This document shows positions 38,309 through 50,737 of a stretch of 64,000 nucleotides of DNA, one piece after another. Position 1 is the first letter of the stretch. Each line of letters opens with the position of its first letter. The translations under genes were made by a program, and so were the position numbers. Source of the DNA: Amphiduros pacificus (Eukaryota; Annelida; Polychaeta; Phyllodocida; Hesionidae); contig OX439008.1 of NCBI GenBank assembly GCA_949316495.1, positions 14,341,532-14,405,531 on the forward strand, read 5' to 3'. The notes beneath the pieces are model-generated. The model saw only the letters and a list, made by a program, of their open reading frames with translations. It was not told the DNA's origin and searched no databases.

Positions 38309-38938
38309 GGTCTCACTGTAGGAAACAGCCCAAGCGGATGAGAGCGGATGGGACATTTTGGGCATTTGTAATGAGTTTCGGATATCTACGCAACTTGAAC
38401 GCCGCTTTGGTCCGTTTTGGTCCGCAAAATATTTTCATTATGTTAAAAATTTTGTGCAGAGAATATGCGAAAGGTCAGTTCACACTCTTTGTTACACATG
38501 GTGAGTGAATAATAATACAAACGTTTTGTTAGTTATCTCATCCTGACTGTGTTCTGACTGTGTTCGATGATATTTGCTGAATCCTGTATTTATGCGAAAA
38601 GGTACAGAGAAAACACGAACAAGGAACGGAGCTGGTCAGAATAAGATGCGAACAGAAAACAAACGTCCGTACTGGTCAGCTTCTCATTCATGTTCTGTCT
38701 GCAATACATCGTCTTGTCCGTGTATATCCGTATTTGTACGCATTATGTGTGTGTTTTCTCCTGAATACTTTCGTTCTATATCAGTGTTCATTCGCGTTGT
38801 TTGCTTTGGTCTTGTCCACTTGCTTATTTTGACTTGTGCATATCTCATTCATTCCTTCAAAGCATACAAAAGTGAACAAAAGCAACCTGTTTTCCACTCT
38901 GCAACTCATCTGCTAAGCCTGTTCGCTACAGTGAGACC
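38309..38938. mobile_element. 630-bp TIR element, superfamily unclear
   Basis: Left end ggtctcactgtaggaaacag, right end (inverse) ggtctcactgtagcgaacag, with similarity continuing for about 35 bp (..agcggatgag / ..agcagatgag). Inside are further words gtccgt, ttggtccg and cgcat, and a 128-codon open frame without recognisable domain. No clear target duplication: ctttaa on the left and taaagt on the right are only suggestive. It starts 61 bp after the MITE at 38031. Confidence 0.72.
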
Positions 38939-41408
38939 TAAAGTTATATTTATAATTTGAAATATTGACAAAAACTTATAATGATGAATTATTTTCAGCA
39001 AAATAGATATATATAAAAAGCAAAAGTAGAAACCCAAACATGCCCTGAAGGTATTCTGCCAATCTATTAATAGTCTAGCCATACAGGAGAGGGCTTCCAC
39101 CAATATATTAATAGATTAACCAGTTAGAAAATTCATTGGGATAAATCTTGGAGTAATTATGAATGGATGCACAACGGCTGTTATTTGAGCTATGGCGTCA
39201 TAGCAACGCATTGTTTCACACAATGGATTCAAAACCCTATGATCGTATCATAGTTGCTGACTGCAGAACAGTGAAAAATTGAGGATTCATATTTTTTGAA
39301 AATGAATTGGCCAAAGTTTTATTGAAGTATTATACCACATTTTGGTTTATTTCTTTAAAGAAAAAAATAGAATAGTTGCTCTTTTGAAGCTTAGAATACC
39401 ATCTACTCAAAATTACTTCAAATAAATCTGTTCATTTCTTTTCTGATTTCTTCAATAATAGATATTATAAAAAAAAAGAAAAATGAATATTTCAAACCTT
39501 TTATTTTTTATACATGTTTATAAAAAATATATCACTATTCATATTACTTTTTAAAAACTTTTAAAACAAAATATGGTTAATGATATAGCATTATCAAATT
39601 CTTGTGGCAATTTTTTATAGTTATTTTTTGTTGATTTTAAATGATGACATAATATGTATTAGGTCAATTTATTTATAATGGCGCATATATTGGCAGGGCT
39701 ATAAATTACATATATGCGCCAAAACTAAAAATAAACTGGAAAGAAAAAAATAACAATAAAGTATATGATTTCCTGATAATGTGAGGGTAAAATGGAATAA
39801 ATATGATATGAATTTTGATATCTCCTCATAAAAACATCTTAGAAACTTGGAGCAGAAAAATAAAATTTATATCCCCATAATCTGTATGAAATAAGAAACA
39901 TTTCATTCACGAAATGTTTGGCTCTTACTCGTGGTTTTGATGACTTCAAATAGTTCTGAAAAAAAATAACGTCAAAACTTTCATATCTTGCACCTATATG
40001 GCGTCATCATAACAATGGCCATGGCGGCGACTATGACCCCCCTTTTGATTTTGCGACATTTTTTATCGTTTTCCTGTTTGACCATGGTGTGTTTGACAAC
40101 GAAGATTTTTCACAAGAGAACAAGGCAAATCTCACAAGAAGTGGAGTTAGTGGACCTCAGTCACTCTGTAACGGCACAAAACTCACAAAATATCCTTTGA
40201 GAAGGCAAATTGACCCTGAATTGAATTCTGAATGTAAATAGAAAGTATATGCAAATTAATTGAAATTATGCAGTTGAACAGGCACGATTTTACGGTCAAA
40301 CAGGGGAATGGTCAAATAGGAGAAACAGCCAGTTACCTTCTCATTAGGTCTGCTTTTCGAGCCATGGTTGAACTTGGGGATAGAATTCATTCCTACAGTC
40401 AAATATGCCACTGTTGAACAGGAGAACAATTGAAATTGCCAGCAACCAGATATTATTTTTTTTTTAATTTTTATTTAAAATATTTTTTTTACATGCATCA
40501 GTGTTTGAGATTGGGTCAGAAACCCTCAAACAAGGGTTTCCCAGCAGCAAAAATACCCCCACAAGTGCACCGAGTGACCCCAAATGAGTCCCCATAGCAC
40601 TGGTAGGCCAATGTACCACCTCACATTGGACCATGGCACCATCCATCAGAACTAACATTCTGATCTTAAACCTAAAATATCTCATGAGATAATGCCTCAT
40701 AAACACTACTATGACGTCATATAACTCATCACTATGGCTATCTCTATGGTATTTTTTGCTTGTTGTTCCAAAATGAACAAAAACGTACAGCATAGCCCTG
40801 AAGAGAGGTTAGATTTGTTAAATTTGAAATTGGTTGTTTCAAAATACATTCTTGGTTCATGAATGTTGTGTTTGCACTGGCCCCTGTTTGACCATGGTGT
40901 GGTCCTGATAACCCCATAATGGGTTTAAAAAACGCAACAACTCATGAAACATCCTTCCTAACATTGCCAAAAAAGGGAGAAAGAATCATTTTCAAATGGA
41001 ATTAAAATTCAAAAGTTATTGGGGCTCCTTGTAATTAGCCTTCAGTTGACATATATTTCTGTATTTTTCGCTTCCAAATGTTATGATCATGTTATGTTGA
41101 GATGAAAATATGAATGAAATTGGAGAGCAGGATTTTGGCACATAGACATGGTTGACAGAATACCTGTCTGACTTTTTTTTAAATTGTTTTTGGTATTTTT
41201 CATTGCAGGTGAAAACCAAACACCAACATCAAAACTGAGTGAAAGCTAATTGGATTCAGTATACCAGAAATCACAGAGGGAAGACAATCAAGCTGGAAAA
41301 TCTAAACCTCTACGTTTTCATGCAAATGTCCGTATTGATGACTCTACTACTCAGAATCTAACTATGAAATAGAAGTTTCAGTCACCAACATTATCTTCTT
41401 TACACCAG
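38939..41408. other. No recognisable gene; small dispersed repeats
   Basis: AT-rich. The phrase ctgtttgaccatggtgtg occurs at about 40075 and 40886, and related gtcaaacagg words lie at 40297, so a diverged repeat of unknown type is likely. An acceptor-like ttttcattgcag at 41199-41210 and another (tcttctttacaccag) at 41394-41408 may splice a non-coding first exon to the zinc-finger exon. Confidence 0.4.
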
Positions 41409-41452
41409 GAAACCTCAGTTTGGAAAGACTGTTTAATGTTTTGAAACATTGG

Positions 41453-42442
41453 ATGATTAAGCCAAGCATGAGGACTGGAACAGTAATGATGCCTTTTCCC
41501 TGTGATCAGTGTGACAGTAAATTCAAATCATCCCTTGAGCTGAGACATCATATGAAAACTCATAATGGAGATAAACCGTTTAATTGTGATCAGTGTGAGA
41601 AAAAGTTTCGTAAACCTAGTCATTTGACACAGCATATCAGAACTCATACAGGAGAAAAGCCCTACAGCTGTAATGGTTGTGATAGGAGGTTTAACTCTTC
41701 GGGAGAATTAACAGTTCATGCCAGATCCCACACTGGAGAGAAGCCATTCGTTTGCGAGTATTGCGAGAAACGGTTTGCCAGATCTAGTCACTTAACACAG
41801 CACATGAGGATCCATACTGGAGAAAAGCCATTCGGTTGCAGTTTGTGTGAGAAGAGGTTCACCATATCTGGCAATTTAAAGCTTCATATGAGGACTCATA
41901 CAGGAGAGAAACCATTCACTTGTGAAGAATGCCAGAAAAAGTTTAGCACATGTAGTGACCTAAATCGACATATGAGAACTCATACAGGGGTAAAACCTTA
42001 CAGTTGCAATTTGTGCGAAAAGAAGTTTAATTCCTCTGGTAATTTGGCGCGTCATATTAGAACACATACAGCACAGAAACATGTCACATTAGTAAAAGGG
42101 GACAAAAATTGTTCAGTGTCAAAGGAAGAAGGAACAAATTTCCAAAAAGATTTGAATTATATAGCAGAAAATCCTTTTAGTTGTGACGAATGTGGTAAAA
42201 AGTTCAGTTCAGCTCTTTGTTTGACAAATCACATCAGAAAGCAACATACAGAAGGTGTTTTATTTGGTTTTAATGAGTGTGATGAAAAATCTGTCTTGAC
42301 GAGTTCTGTAGACAGTCATGTTGAGGATGTAGATTCAGACGAGAAACCTCTAGTTTGTAATCATTGCTACCAAATTTTGAATTCAGTCAATGATTTAGAA
42401 TCTCATATGGCAACTCATGATGCCAGCACTTCATCTTGTTAA
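41453..42442 (+). CDS. C2H2 zinc-finger protein, nine fingers
   Basis: A likely sequence-specific DNA-binding nuclear protein. From the first in-frame ATG (41453) the product is 329 aa; an in-frame stop lies upstream at 41339-41341, and an acceptor-like tcttctttacaccag ends at 41408, so the ORF may be the single coding exon. Fingers 1-7 start at residues 17, 45, 73, 101, 129, 157 and 185, each CxxC-x12-HxxxH, joined by canonical linkers TGEKP. After a 38-residue spacer come finger 8 (244-265, HIRKQH ending) and finger 9 (302-322). Between them CDEKSVLTSSVDSH is a decayed finger. No KRAB, BTB, SCAN or ZAD domain is visible. Such poly-finger genes expand often in molluscs, so orthology cannot be assigned. 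Target unknown. Confidence 0.9.
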   Translation: MIKPSMRTGTVMMPFPCDQCDSKFKSSLELRHHMKTHNGDKPFNCDQCEKKFRKPSHLTQHIRTHTGEKPYSCNGCDRRFNSSGELTVHARSHTGEKPFVCEYCEKRFARSSHLTQHMRIHTGEKPFGCSLCEKRFTISGNLKLHMRTHTGEKPFTCEECQKKFSTCSDLNRHMRTHTGVKPYSCNLCEKKFNSSGNLARHIRTHTAQKHVTLVKGDKNCSVSKEEGTNFQKDLNYIAENPFSCDECGKKFSSALCLTNHIRKQHTEGVLFGFNECDEKSVLTSSVDSHVEDVDSDEKPLVCNHCYQILNSVNDLESHMATHDASTSSC

Positions 42443-45174
42443 AGTACATGACAGTTCATCCTTCAAATTGTTTATATGCTTTAATTATTTTCATTTTCAT
42501 ATAAAGTATAGCTTGAGGTTTAATGGGACTTACGATTAACCCTTGCATGCAGTGAATTCAATGAAAAAACTATTTAATCATAGTGAAATAATTAATTGAC
42601 TACTTATCATTATTACTATTTTTACTACACAGTTAAAATATCACAGAATGGTGTGAAATAGTAAATCATATTGTAGAATTGTAATTTATGGGAGTTTGAA
42701 TGCTTTTTTGGTATTATTTGATAAAGATATTGTAATATATTGTAAATATCGATTTGATGTTTGAATAGAGATTGTAAATTTATACCACACATTAATCACT
42801 TATATGAAAGTTATAGGTTTTATTGATCATCATACTCATATCCCAGAGTGTAGGAAAACATTTAGGGTTCATGTTAATGCTGATTTATGGTTCATATTGA
42901 TGATACCCATCCGCACACTGATCATTGAGACCATGACTATGCTACAGTGTATTCAAGCCTCAAAAACTTAATTTAAAGCTAATTTTTTTAGCAAAAATAG
43001 GCCACAGTCTGCAGCAATGTTTTTCAGAGTCAAGCTTATTAGCAACAATTTTTCTGTTATGAGCATGGGTTTAATTCGTGGCCTTGCAGAGATTGTATTC
43101 ATGTTATTATTTCTCATGTGAGCTGAGGCCCATGCCAAAAGGGTAACCCTGTTCTTATAAATCTTTAGCTAAGTGGGTTGTCATGTCAAGGACTTGTGAC
43201 ATGGCAATTCAGTGAGACAGATCTATATTAGCTACATGTAGGTCTCATTTTGAAAATAATGTTGAAAGGATCATAAACCCAAATTTTGAAAACAGAGTGA
43301 AAAAAAAACAGTAGTCACAATGTCCACTGTTGCAAAAATGGTTTGTCAAACACAGTATATGTAAATTATCATTACATATCATTACTTGTGAAAAATATAT
43401 ACCAAAAAAAGTGTTGTTCCATTGTAATAAGGGTGATATTGAAGTACAAAGCAAGAAATCGTTTCGCAGATGAAAAAAACTAAAAAAGAAAAAAAAATTG
43501 CACACCCCCCCTCCCCCACCCTTTATTTTTTCTACATATTATCAGAAACAACAGTTGTTTTTTTGGCCTTAGCATGGCAGACTTCAGAATTAGTAATCAT
43601 GACATAAATTATGTACCAATTTGAATTTATATTAAAGCTTTTATGAAATCAGTTTTGCAGAGATTTGAGGAATGTTTAAATATACATATGTGGTCATGAT
43701 ACTATGACATAATTAAGCTAACTCCCTGAAATCAACCAAAATACACAGGTCTGCCAGGGTTACTGAGTGCCTAGTACAATGCTTGTACTCATGGGTCTGT
43801 TGATGGGGTCTATAAGGGTGTCATGGATGTACAGATAGTCAAAACATTAATGGACAAACAGGCCTCTGTAGGCCAAATCACTCCAGTTTCCCGATCTGAA
43901 GGTGCCTTATTGTTAGTAAACCTTCACTAAATTGGTGTTTGCACGAGATCACTGGTCGGTTAAAGTTTGTTGATCAAATATTCAATGGATGATTTTAGCA
44001 GAACATTTCCTAACTTTAAAAAAGGCACAGAAATTATGTTGAGGTAATATGATGGTATTAACGTTTGATCACAAAGTTTAGGGTATCAACATTTATGTTA
44101 TGTAAGGAAATAGTGTTTGAAAATATGATTTTATGAATGCTTTAAGCATTAATAATTCAAATTCACATTAGATATGATAGTATAAGATTGTATAGGTAAT
44201 TTGTGGTGGTTTAAATCTCTTTACTAACGTTTTAATATCAGAGCTTGTTTACTTATGTTTTAATATAAGATATCTTAATGTATTGTGAAATAGACTAGCA
44301 ATAAATTGCCAAAATGCATTCAATTCTGATAATATCTATAAAAAAAAAGTTGTCTTGGCGTCAATTTTTTCCCTTTCATCCATTGGTTTGTTCTTTTTTC
44401 TGTTTATAAAATTTCACTGTGTCTTTAATCTCAGATAATGTACATTCTCCAAGCTTGAAACAACCTGAAATATTATTCACATACATTTACCTTAGACCTG
44501 ATGCAGCAGCAAGTTATGACTTATAGATTAGGCATGACACATCTCAAAGTCTGCATGCATTTTTCCTGACACGGAGACCCTTGGTGGTTCACTAATATTT
44601 AAACCTAAGCAGTGTGAATTATCAAGTAAATAAAGTTATCCAGTTAATTATCTCCTATATACAATGTTATAGCATAACCTGGGTGTTGAAAGTTACAAAG
44701 GAAAATTGTGAAATGGTGTTTTAAAGACCCTTTCATCAACAATATGGCTTATATCAGGCCAACTTACAAACCATTTAAGCAGTGTGATAGTGAGTGTGGA
44801 ACTCACCACCCATTTTACTCCACTTTTATAACTAAGGCACAGATCTATTGCACCACATTACAACTGTGCTCGTCGGGCTAGTGATAATAACAGATGATCA
44901 TTAACATTTTGATTATTTTGAAATGTTATGGAATTTTATATTTTTGCTTAATATGTATTTAAACAAAGGACAATTATTTAATGCAAACATCTAATACATA
45001 AAAGTGACCCCTATTTTTTCTGCATATTGCAGATCCATACTTTGAGGAAGTTATTTTTTTCAGAGCTTTAATATAGATTTTCAACCTTTGCTTTGGTAAT
45101 AAAATAAACATTTCCACACTATTGGCATTTTGCAAAACTCAATAACGAAAACCTTATGTAATTTTGAAGTCAGC
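42443..45174. other. 3' flank of zinc-finger gene; no further gene seen
   Basis: AT-rich. Contains an old SINE copy (separate entry) and homopolymer runs near 43500. No supportable exon. Confidence 0.4.
43085..43250 (+). mobile_element. tRNA-derived SINE, decayed body fragment
   Basis: Plus-strand words tcatgtgagctgaggcccat, gttgtcatgtcaaggact and tgtaggtctca match the body of the SINE family at 50.7 kb. The tRNA-like head and the caaa tail are missing. Confidence 0.65.
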
Positions 45175-45520
45175 ACAAGCTGACTTTATGTACTTGCTCC
45201 ATTTCTACCGCATCCGCTGCCGCCGCACTTTGTTTTCGTCGTCATTCCTTTACACTTGGACATAAGGACTAGATACTATAACATCATAATATGCAGGCCT
45301 GGGAATTTTTGGGCTGAACTTTTTGTGACCTTGGGTCAAGGTCAAGGTCATGGCCAGCACAGGAGCAACTTGTGAAAGCTCTATTTCCTGTCAAAATAGA
45401 GCAATATTGTTATAACATGGTAAATGTGATCAACCTATGAAAGGCTCGGATAATTTTAGTATTGGGTGACCTTGGGCTATTTTCAAGGTCACAGGAGCCG
45501 ATTTTCAAATTGGCTATTTG
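45175..45520 (+). repeat. Dispersed repeat, inverted partner of 5220-5975
   Basis: Contains agctgactttatgtacttgc, gctgccgccgcac, ttacacttggacataagg, gcaggcctgggaattttt and gtgaccttgggtcaagg. These appear in the same order, inverted and with different spacing, at 5220-5975. The block ggtcaaggtcaaggtca carries several AGGTCA-like words. Family unknown. Confidence 0.5.
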
Positions 45521-45603
45521 TAACACTGAAGTCTATCTTAATTTATGTAACTAGGCCAGTCAAAACAAACGCGAGCGAAAAAAAGTTGCAGTGTGAGGTT
45601 GTA

Positions 45604-45756
45604 ACAAAACATACCGAGTCGGGAAGCTGGGTGAGCGGATTCAGTGAGTTGGTGATTGCGGAAGGATACCCTGAGCCGAAGGCGAAGGGTATCCGTCCGC
45701 CATCACCAACGAACTGAATCCGCTCACCCAGCTGACCGACGAGGCATGTTTTGTTT
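45604..45756. repeat. Foldback element with ~68-bp arms
   Basis: Left arm 45604-45672 (acaaaacatacc .. ggataccct) pairs with right arm 45686-45756 (agggtatcc .. gcatgttttgt) around a 13-base loop gagccgaaggcga. A few mismatches and gaps interrupt the arms. Such near-complete palindromes are typical of foldback MITEs; here the G+C content is higher than around it. The words tatacctcag (45758) and ctgaggtata (46048) form a further inverted pair outside, which may mark a larger element. Confidence 0.8.
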
Positions 45757-48700
45757 TTATACCTCAGACAACTACTGTATTTTTAAAAAAATGATACATG
45801 AAACAAGATATTTATCGATAAAAACATTTGTAAACAAAGCGCACCTCATTTGACCCCGTCACGTGACCCGAAAATGGCGCGTACAGCCATAGACTGGTTG
45901 CCGCCATCTGTGTTTATACACGATGTTCTTGACACTCGATGGGGGACCAGTCTAAATATGGCCGACGCAAAATAGTTCCAACTAATCAATAAATTACAAA
46001 TAATCGGCATGCTCGTATTAATTCGAAATCGCATCAATACGCGCATCACTGAGGTATAAATTGCCTACAACAAAATTCGCCACTGTTAAGAGTGTGCGAT
46101 CTCTATACAGTTCGCCGATCTTTCACCTATTATCGCTCAAACGCTACAGAGCACCTTCTTTTCACCACTTCCGGGAGTAATGTTTGATGCGGTCAATTAT
46201 ACATATTTTCGCCCATGTAAACAAGGCCTTTAAACTGTGTTTTCAAGTAAAATAATCATCAAGAGACATTAATAATACATGCAAACTGTGAATAATAGTT
46301 TGTTTTCTCAACGGGACATACAAAAATGTTTTAATATCGAACATTTCCCCATTGAATGTGCATTTGAAATATTCTCTGTTTTGTTCAACGACTTAAATTC
46401 AATATGGCGGCCAGTAAGCAGGAAGTTCATGTTCTGCACATGCTCAGTTCAAAGAACAGCAGAAGGGTTGTGAACTGTATATGTATAAGGGACAGTTATT
46501 ATTGTCTATCCTAGAAGTTTGGTTAATGCTGCTCTCTGTAAACATTCAAAAATATCAACATGATTAATGTGTTTACAGTTCTCTACGAGTTATCATTTCT
46601 GTCAGTGCTGCCATCTGATGAATTGTCAGAGCTCAGACGCTTGTCCCCTCCACCAGCTGGCGACATGGTGAACCTATCACATAGTTTGCGTGTGCCTCTG
46701 GTGGACAGTGTGGTGCAAAGATGCCATACGGATTTTGTGACTAAAGTCCTCTTGGATAATTTCATCCTGCTAAACGTTAACCTTGTATCCTCCTGAATAA
46801 AATGCTTATTGCCACATTTTGTTAAGACGAAGCTCATTTTTTTTAACTTGCATTGAACCTAATCCTCTTTTGCATGCAGAAATATTGCAATGATATTTTA
46901 TCATTAAAGATTCCTATTAACTCATCCAATGAAGTATACACAAAATACATTAGAAGAACAGAAATACCTATTAGTAAGCAAGAAATGCCGCACCAAATGT
47001 ACCAAAAATAATTCTTTCAAAATGATCATTTGCATAATTTCTTAATTTGATTATATGAAAAACGTTTTTTTTTATAGCAGTAAATACGAATCAGGATTAT
47101 AATCATCATTGACAAACAGGTGAAAATATCAAAGCGTAGTTGTAAGTAATAAGCAAATAAAATGAATGCGTCCAGAGGTCATCTGCCAGTCTTTTGGACT
47201 TCCCCTCTGGGGTAGGAATTTGATTGGAGAGGTGATTGACCAGGGCATTGAGGCGGGGCGATCAACTAGATTACCCCCTGCATGGCCACAGTAATATTGT
47301 TACTGAGAATCTGCCCTTTTACTGAATTTGAAAAACATTGTCATGTATAATAGAACAGTCATTCAGAAAAATATCAATTTTCTTTTTTCCCCTATGTCTC
47401 TTTCAGATAGAAATATTATGCATGTCATAAAAGGTTATTTTAGTGCAACTAAAAAGGCCAGTTCCTATATGAGACCATAGTTTAAATGCTGGACTTGGGG
47501 CCCAAACATACAGCAGTGTACAGCGCAGTCAAAACATGATTATAATTGTAATAAATGATTATACTAAACCATGACATATCTGTTTTAATTATTCTTAATA
47601 TTGTTATCAACATTGTCATAAAACAGAGTTATATACCAAAATATAATGCGCCTGTTATTTGTTAACAGGAAACAAAATTCAATAATGACCCCACGACATT
47701 TATATGTACCTTCTCACAAAGTCTGTTCAACAGATGCCATAAGCATTTATGACGAGTAGAGCAAATATAATATTAATAAAATATGGTGGAGTTTCACATT
47801 TTTTTGGTTAAATCCTGTATTCCCCATAAGAAAGTTACATTAGAGACAAATTGACAAGCTTCCTTAGTCACGGTTCCTCTTTACAATACACTCAATATAG
47901 AACAATTAAGATCACAGCATAAATCATGCTCTTGGGATGATCCAACAAATTTATACGCTGCTACAGGGTTTTAACTTCAAGAAATATTTTCACCTGGTTT
48001 TAAATTTAGAATAAAAATAGTAAATAGGTAACAAAGTTCGCACACATCTTATATTATCAGAAAAGATGTGTGCGAACGTTGTTACTTATTCACTATTCAC
48101 ATTTCATTATTGATTTTTTTTCTAAATGTATAGTAGACTATGCCAACATGTCAGATTTCCAAAATTGTGTTCCAAATATCACCGCGGCCGTGCTTGATTT
48201 TGTGATTATAAAAACCAAAATTTGGTTTAAGATAAGAAGTGGCGAATTTTACTGCAGCCAATACCTCACACAGCAACTTTTTTTTTCAAATATTGTCACC
48301 CTTCCTCTCTGAGCATGCACTCCTATAAAATACTACCGACACCTTTTTAACAAAGATGATTGTAACATTTTGACCACATCTAGTAGTAAAACGTTATCAG
48401 ACTTGTATTAGTCCTACTGCACTGTTCAATCAATAATATTGATATTTGCGACATCCCTGCCAATGTGGACTGTGCATAGTAAGGTCACGTGACATCCAAT
48501 CTAAACAAAACTCAGTTGCTGCAATTGCCACTGGCACTGCTTCTCTCCAGAGTTCTCACAAAATGCAAATGGCTGCCACCCAGCGTATTTGAGAGATATA
48601 TCATGCTTTCTGGAGAAGATTTCATCAAGTACGTATAAAATATGGTCGTGTCATAATTCCTGAGAACTCAGACAATCCAGTGTAACTGTAGACTCATTCA

Positions 48701-48822
48701 TTAAAAGTAACAATTGATGTAAATCGGAGTGGCATGTGTATAATCAGTAGAAGAACTGACTTCTGGGACAATACTCTGAATGATGTATTTGATGATATGA
48801 TAATTGATTAGTGATATAAGTG

Positions 48823-48823
<1 letters not shown>

Positions 48824-48873
<50 letters not shown>
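48824..48873. repeat. (TA)n microsatellite
   Basis: About 25 pure TA units. It ends exactly at the broken inner end of the hAT-like element copy that follows. Confidence 0.95.
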
Positions 48874-48876
<3 letters not shown>

Positions 48877-49028
48877 ATCATTTTCCCTAAACCAGGTTAC
48901 CAATTTTCAGTTAGTCCTAAATCGGGGTACCAATAATGATAGAATATTTCCCTAAATCAGGCTCTGGGGTTTTCAGTTCCATCCCAGCCTCCGCGTGTTA
49001 AAATCATGAGTACCCCCCCCCCCCCGGG
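48874..49028 (-). mobile_element. Truncated copy of the hAT-like element at 30.7 kb
   Basis: Inverse reading starts cccgggggg..ggtactcatgattttaac, passes gcggaggctgggatggaact and cctgatttagggaaatattc, and stops in the interior at aaaatgataaaa. About 150 of the 578 bp are kept, one TIR only. Confidence 0.85.
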
Positions 49029-49294
49029 ACTATGCACACATATTGCCTGTAACTAATATTTATTTTTGTTGTGGTACTATTGAGGTTTGACCGATATAAA
49101 TATAATTCACTAGTTTTCACACTTAGTTGATCACTAGATCAAGTTAACGAATACACAAGTCTGATTACTTACCTTTACCTGTATTTTCACCATTTTGTAA
49201 CATAAATATACGGAAAATTTAATTATTCGATATATTTTTAATTTAATGTCTTTGACATGAGACATTAAAATGTTCATTGAGGATTGTCTAATAA

Positions 49295-49352
49295 TAATAA
49301 TAATACTAACATTTATATCGCGCTGATACCAGTCAAGACTGTTCATAGCGCT
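49295..49352 (-). mobile_element. LINE 3' tail remnant
   Basis: Inverse reading agcgctatgaacagtcttga, then ctggtatcagcgcgatataaat, then (att)n. This is the same tail type as at 10731-10770 and marks another 5'-truncated L2/CR1-like insertion. Confidence 0.65.
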
Positions 49353-49620
49353 ATTGTCTACCAGTAAAACAAAATTATCGGGAATGGTATTCCTGTTAAA
49401 ATGATTCTAGATTGCCAGATTCCAAATTTTAAAATCACAGTGCGAAATTCTAAATTCATAATATCACATTTTACATTCACAATCCATCTGAAAATCGGAA
49501 TTCTAATTTTGAACCTGAAATTTATGGTACTAAAATCCTGGTTTTAATTTTGACGGGATTCTATTCCATGAAAAATATAGCAAATGATGTTTCTTATGAT
49601 CATTATCTATTCATACAGAT

Positions 49621-50109
49621 ATGGCAAGTGGAGAAGGACTTAGCAAATCACATAAACACATTTCACAATCATGTGAAACATATGCAATTCATCAACAGAC
49701 AGAACCCAAAGATAATACTTCAAGAGAAATGACTGAAGAAGCATGCCAGATCCCTCCAGGTACCCCTCCTCCAAGCTATATGGAATCCCTGCATGACATT
49801 GATGAAAGTGATATGAAGATACACAAGCATTGCAAAGATGAAGAACAAACTGATGAAGAGGAATTTTATGAAGAAGAGGAAGAACAAAAAGACGAACCAG
49901 TTAGGGTTCATCGCACAGCACAAAACTCCCTGCCTCGTCATTATCTTGGCTGGCGAAATATAAAGGCTGTTCCAAAAACTGGTAGGGGCAAAGGTTGGAG
50001 ACGAAAACCCCCAAGTGGAAGTAAAAGTTTACTGCCTTTCACATTCTTTGGAGAAAGAAAACCAATTGATAAGACTAATAAAAAATTGGTGTCTTTCTGG
50101 CCTATGTAG
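49621..50109 (+). CDS. Small acidic/basic protein, unrecognised
   Basis: 162 codons from an ATG that lies two bases after a good acceptor (atctattcatacag at 49605-49618), so a non-coding first exon upstream is likely. An AATAAA lies at 50246-50251, 137 bases past the stop, which supports a real terminal exon. The protein is hydrophilic: a PPGTPPPSY stretch at about residues 44-52 (PPxY-like, possible WW-domain ligand), a Glu-rich run (EEEFYEEEEEQKDE) at about 79-92, then a conserved-looking basic tail with YLGWRNIKAVPKTGRGKGWR. No signal peptide, membrane segment or known fold is visible. Function unknown; nuclear location is only a guess from charge. Confidence 0.55.
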   Translation: MASGEGLSKSHKHISQSCETYAIHQQTEPKDNTSREMTEEACQIPPGTPPPSYMESLHDIDESDMKIHKHCKDEEQTDEEEFYEEEEEQKDEPVRVHRTAQNSLPRHYLGWRNIKAVPKTGRGKGWRRKPPSGSKSLLPFTFFGERKPIDKTNKKLVSFWPM

Positions 50110-50737
50110 AAGACAAAAAGTGATGACTTGCATGCTATGCAATATATCTTGTTTCAGTCTGTGTCTTGGAAGTGTTTATTTTAAGGATTAAAATGGTACA
50201 AAGTGGCCAAAAACCTTAGATGCTATAAATGTTAATAGAGTAAATAATAAAACTGAATATTTTGTTTTATAGTTAAAAAAACTGATGGGAACATAAAAAC
50301 AACATGGCTGGTTTTAATCGGGTCACCAGCCAGTCAAGGGGATTAACATTTTCATCTGTATTCTTATGGTGTCCATATTGGCTAAATGGAGGATGAAAAT
50401 GTGGCTCATGTCTCATCAGGAAATAACATGCCATGCATTATTGTGTTTATTTTTCATTGATTGGCTATATTCATATTCATTTTGATATATCAGTAGACAC
50501 ATCAAATTAGTGGCACATTAAGTTAAGATATAATCTTCTTTGAGTAGGCAGGCTTGTGGTTACCATATTATTTGGGGTCTGATGGCGGTTCTGTTGATAC
50601 AACTATGAAAGGGAAAGTCCCAAATATCGTTTGTAAAGCAATGAGTGATAATATATGCATGTGGGAGGAGTCTATTGTATGAATTAATTATTGATATAAA
50701 TTCAACAAACTGCAGCTCCCACGTGGCAGGCGATTAG

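Larger units (their letters stand above)
45760..49615. other. No firm gene; possible CpG-rich promoter at 45840-46200
   Basis: 45840-46200 is richer in CpG and carries tcacgtgacc, aaaatggcgcg and atatggccgac, words common in invertebrate promoters; this could be the start of the gene at 49.6 kb, but no spliced first exon is proven. 46560-46837 has overlapping open frames on both strands with no recognisable domain. The rest is AT-rich, with (TA)n at 48824-48873. Confidence 0.3.

Noticed and set aside
41420-41452. Upstream extension of the zinc-finger frame
   Set aside because: It would need a TTG start; the first in-frame ATG is at 41453, and an acceptor-like site lies just upstream.
46560-46837. 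Overlapping open frames of 78 and 84 codons on opposite strands
   Set aside because: Neither has a recognisable domain, and splice sites around them are weak.
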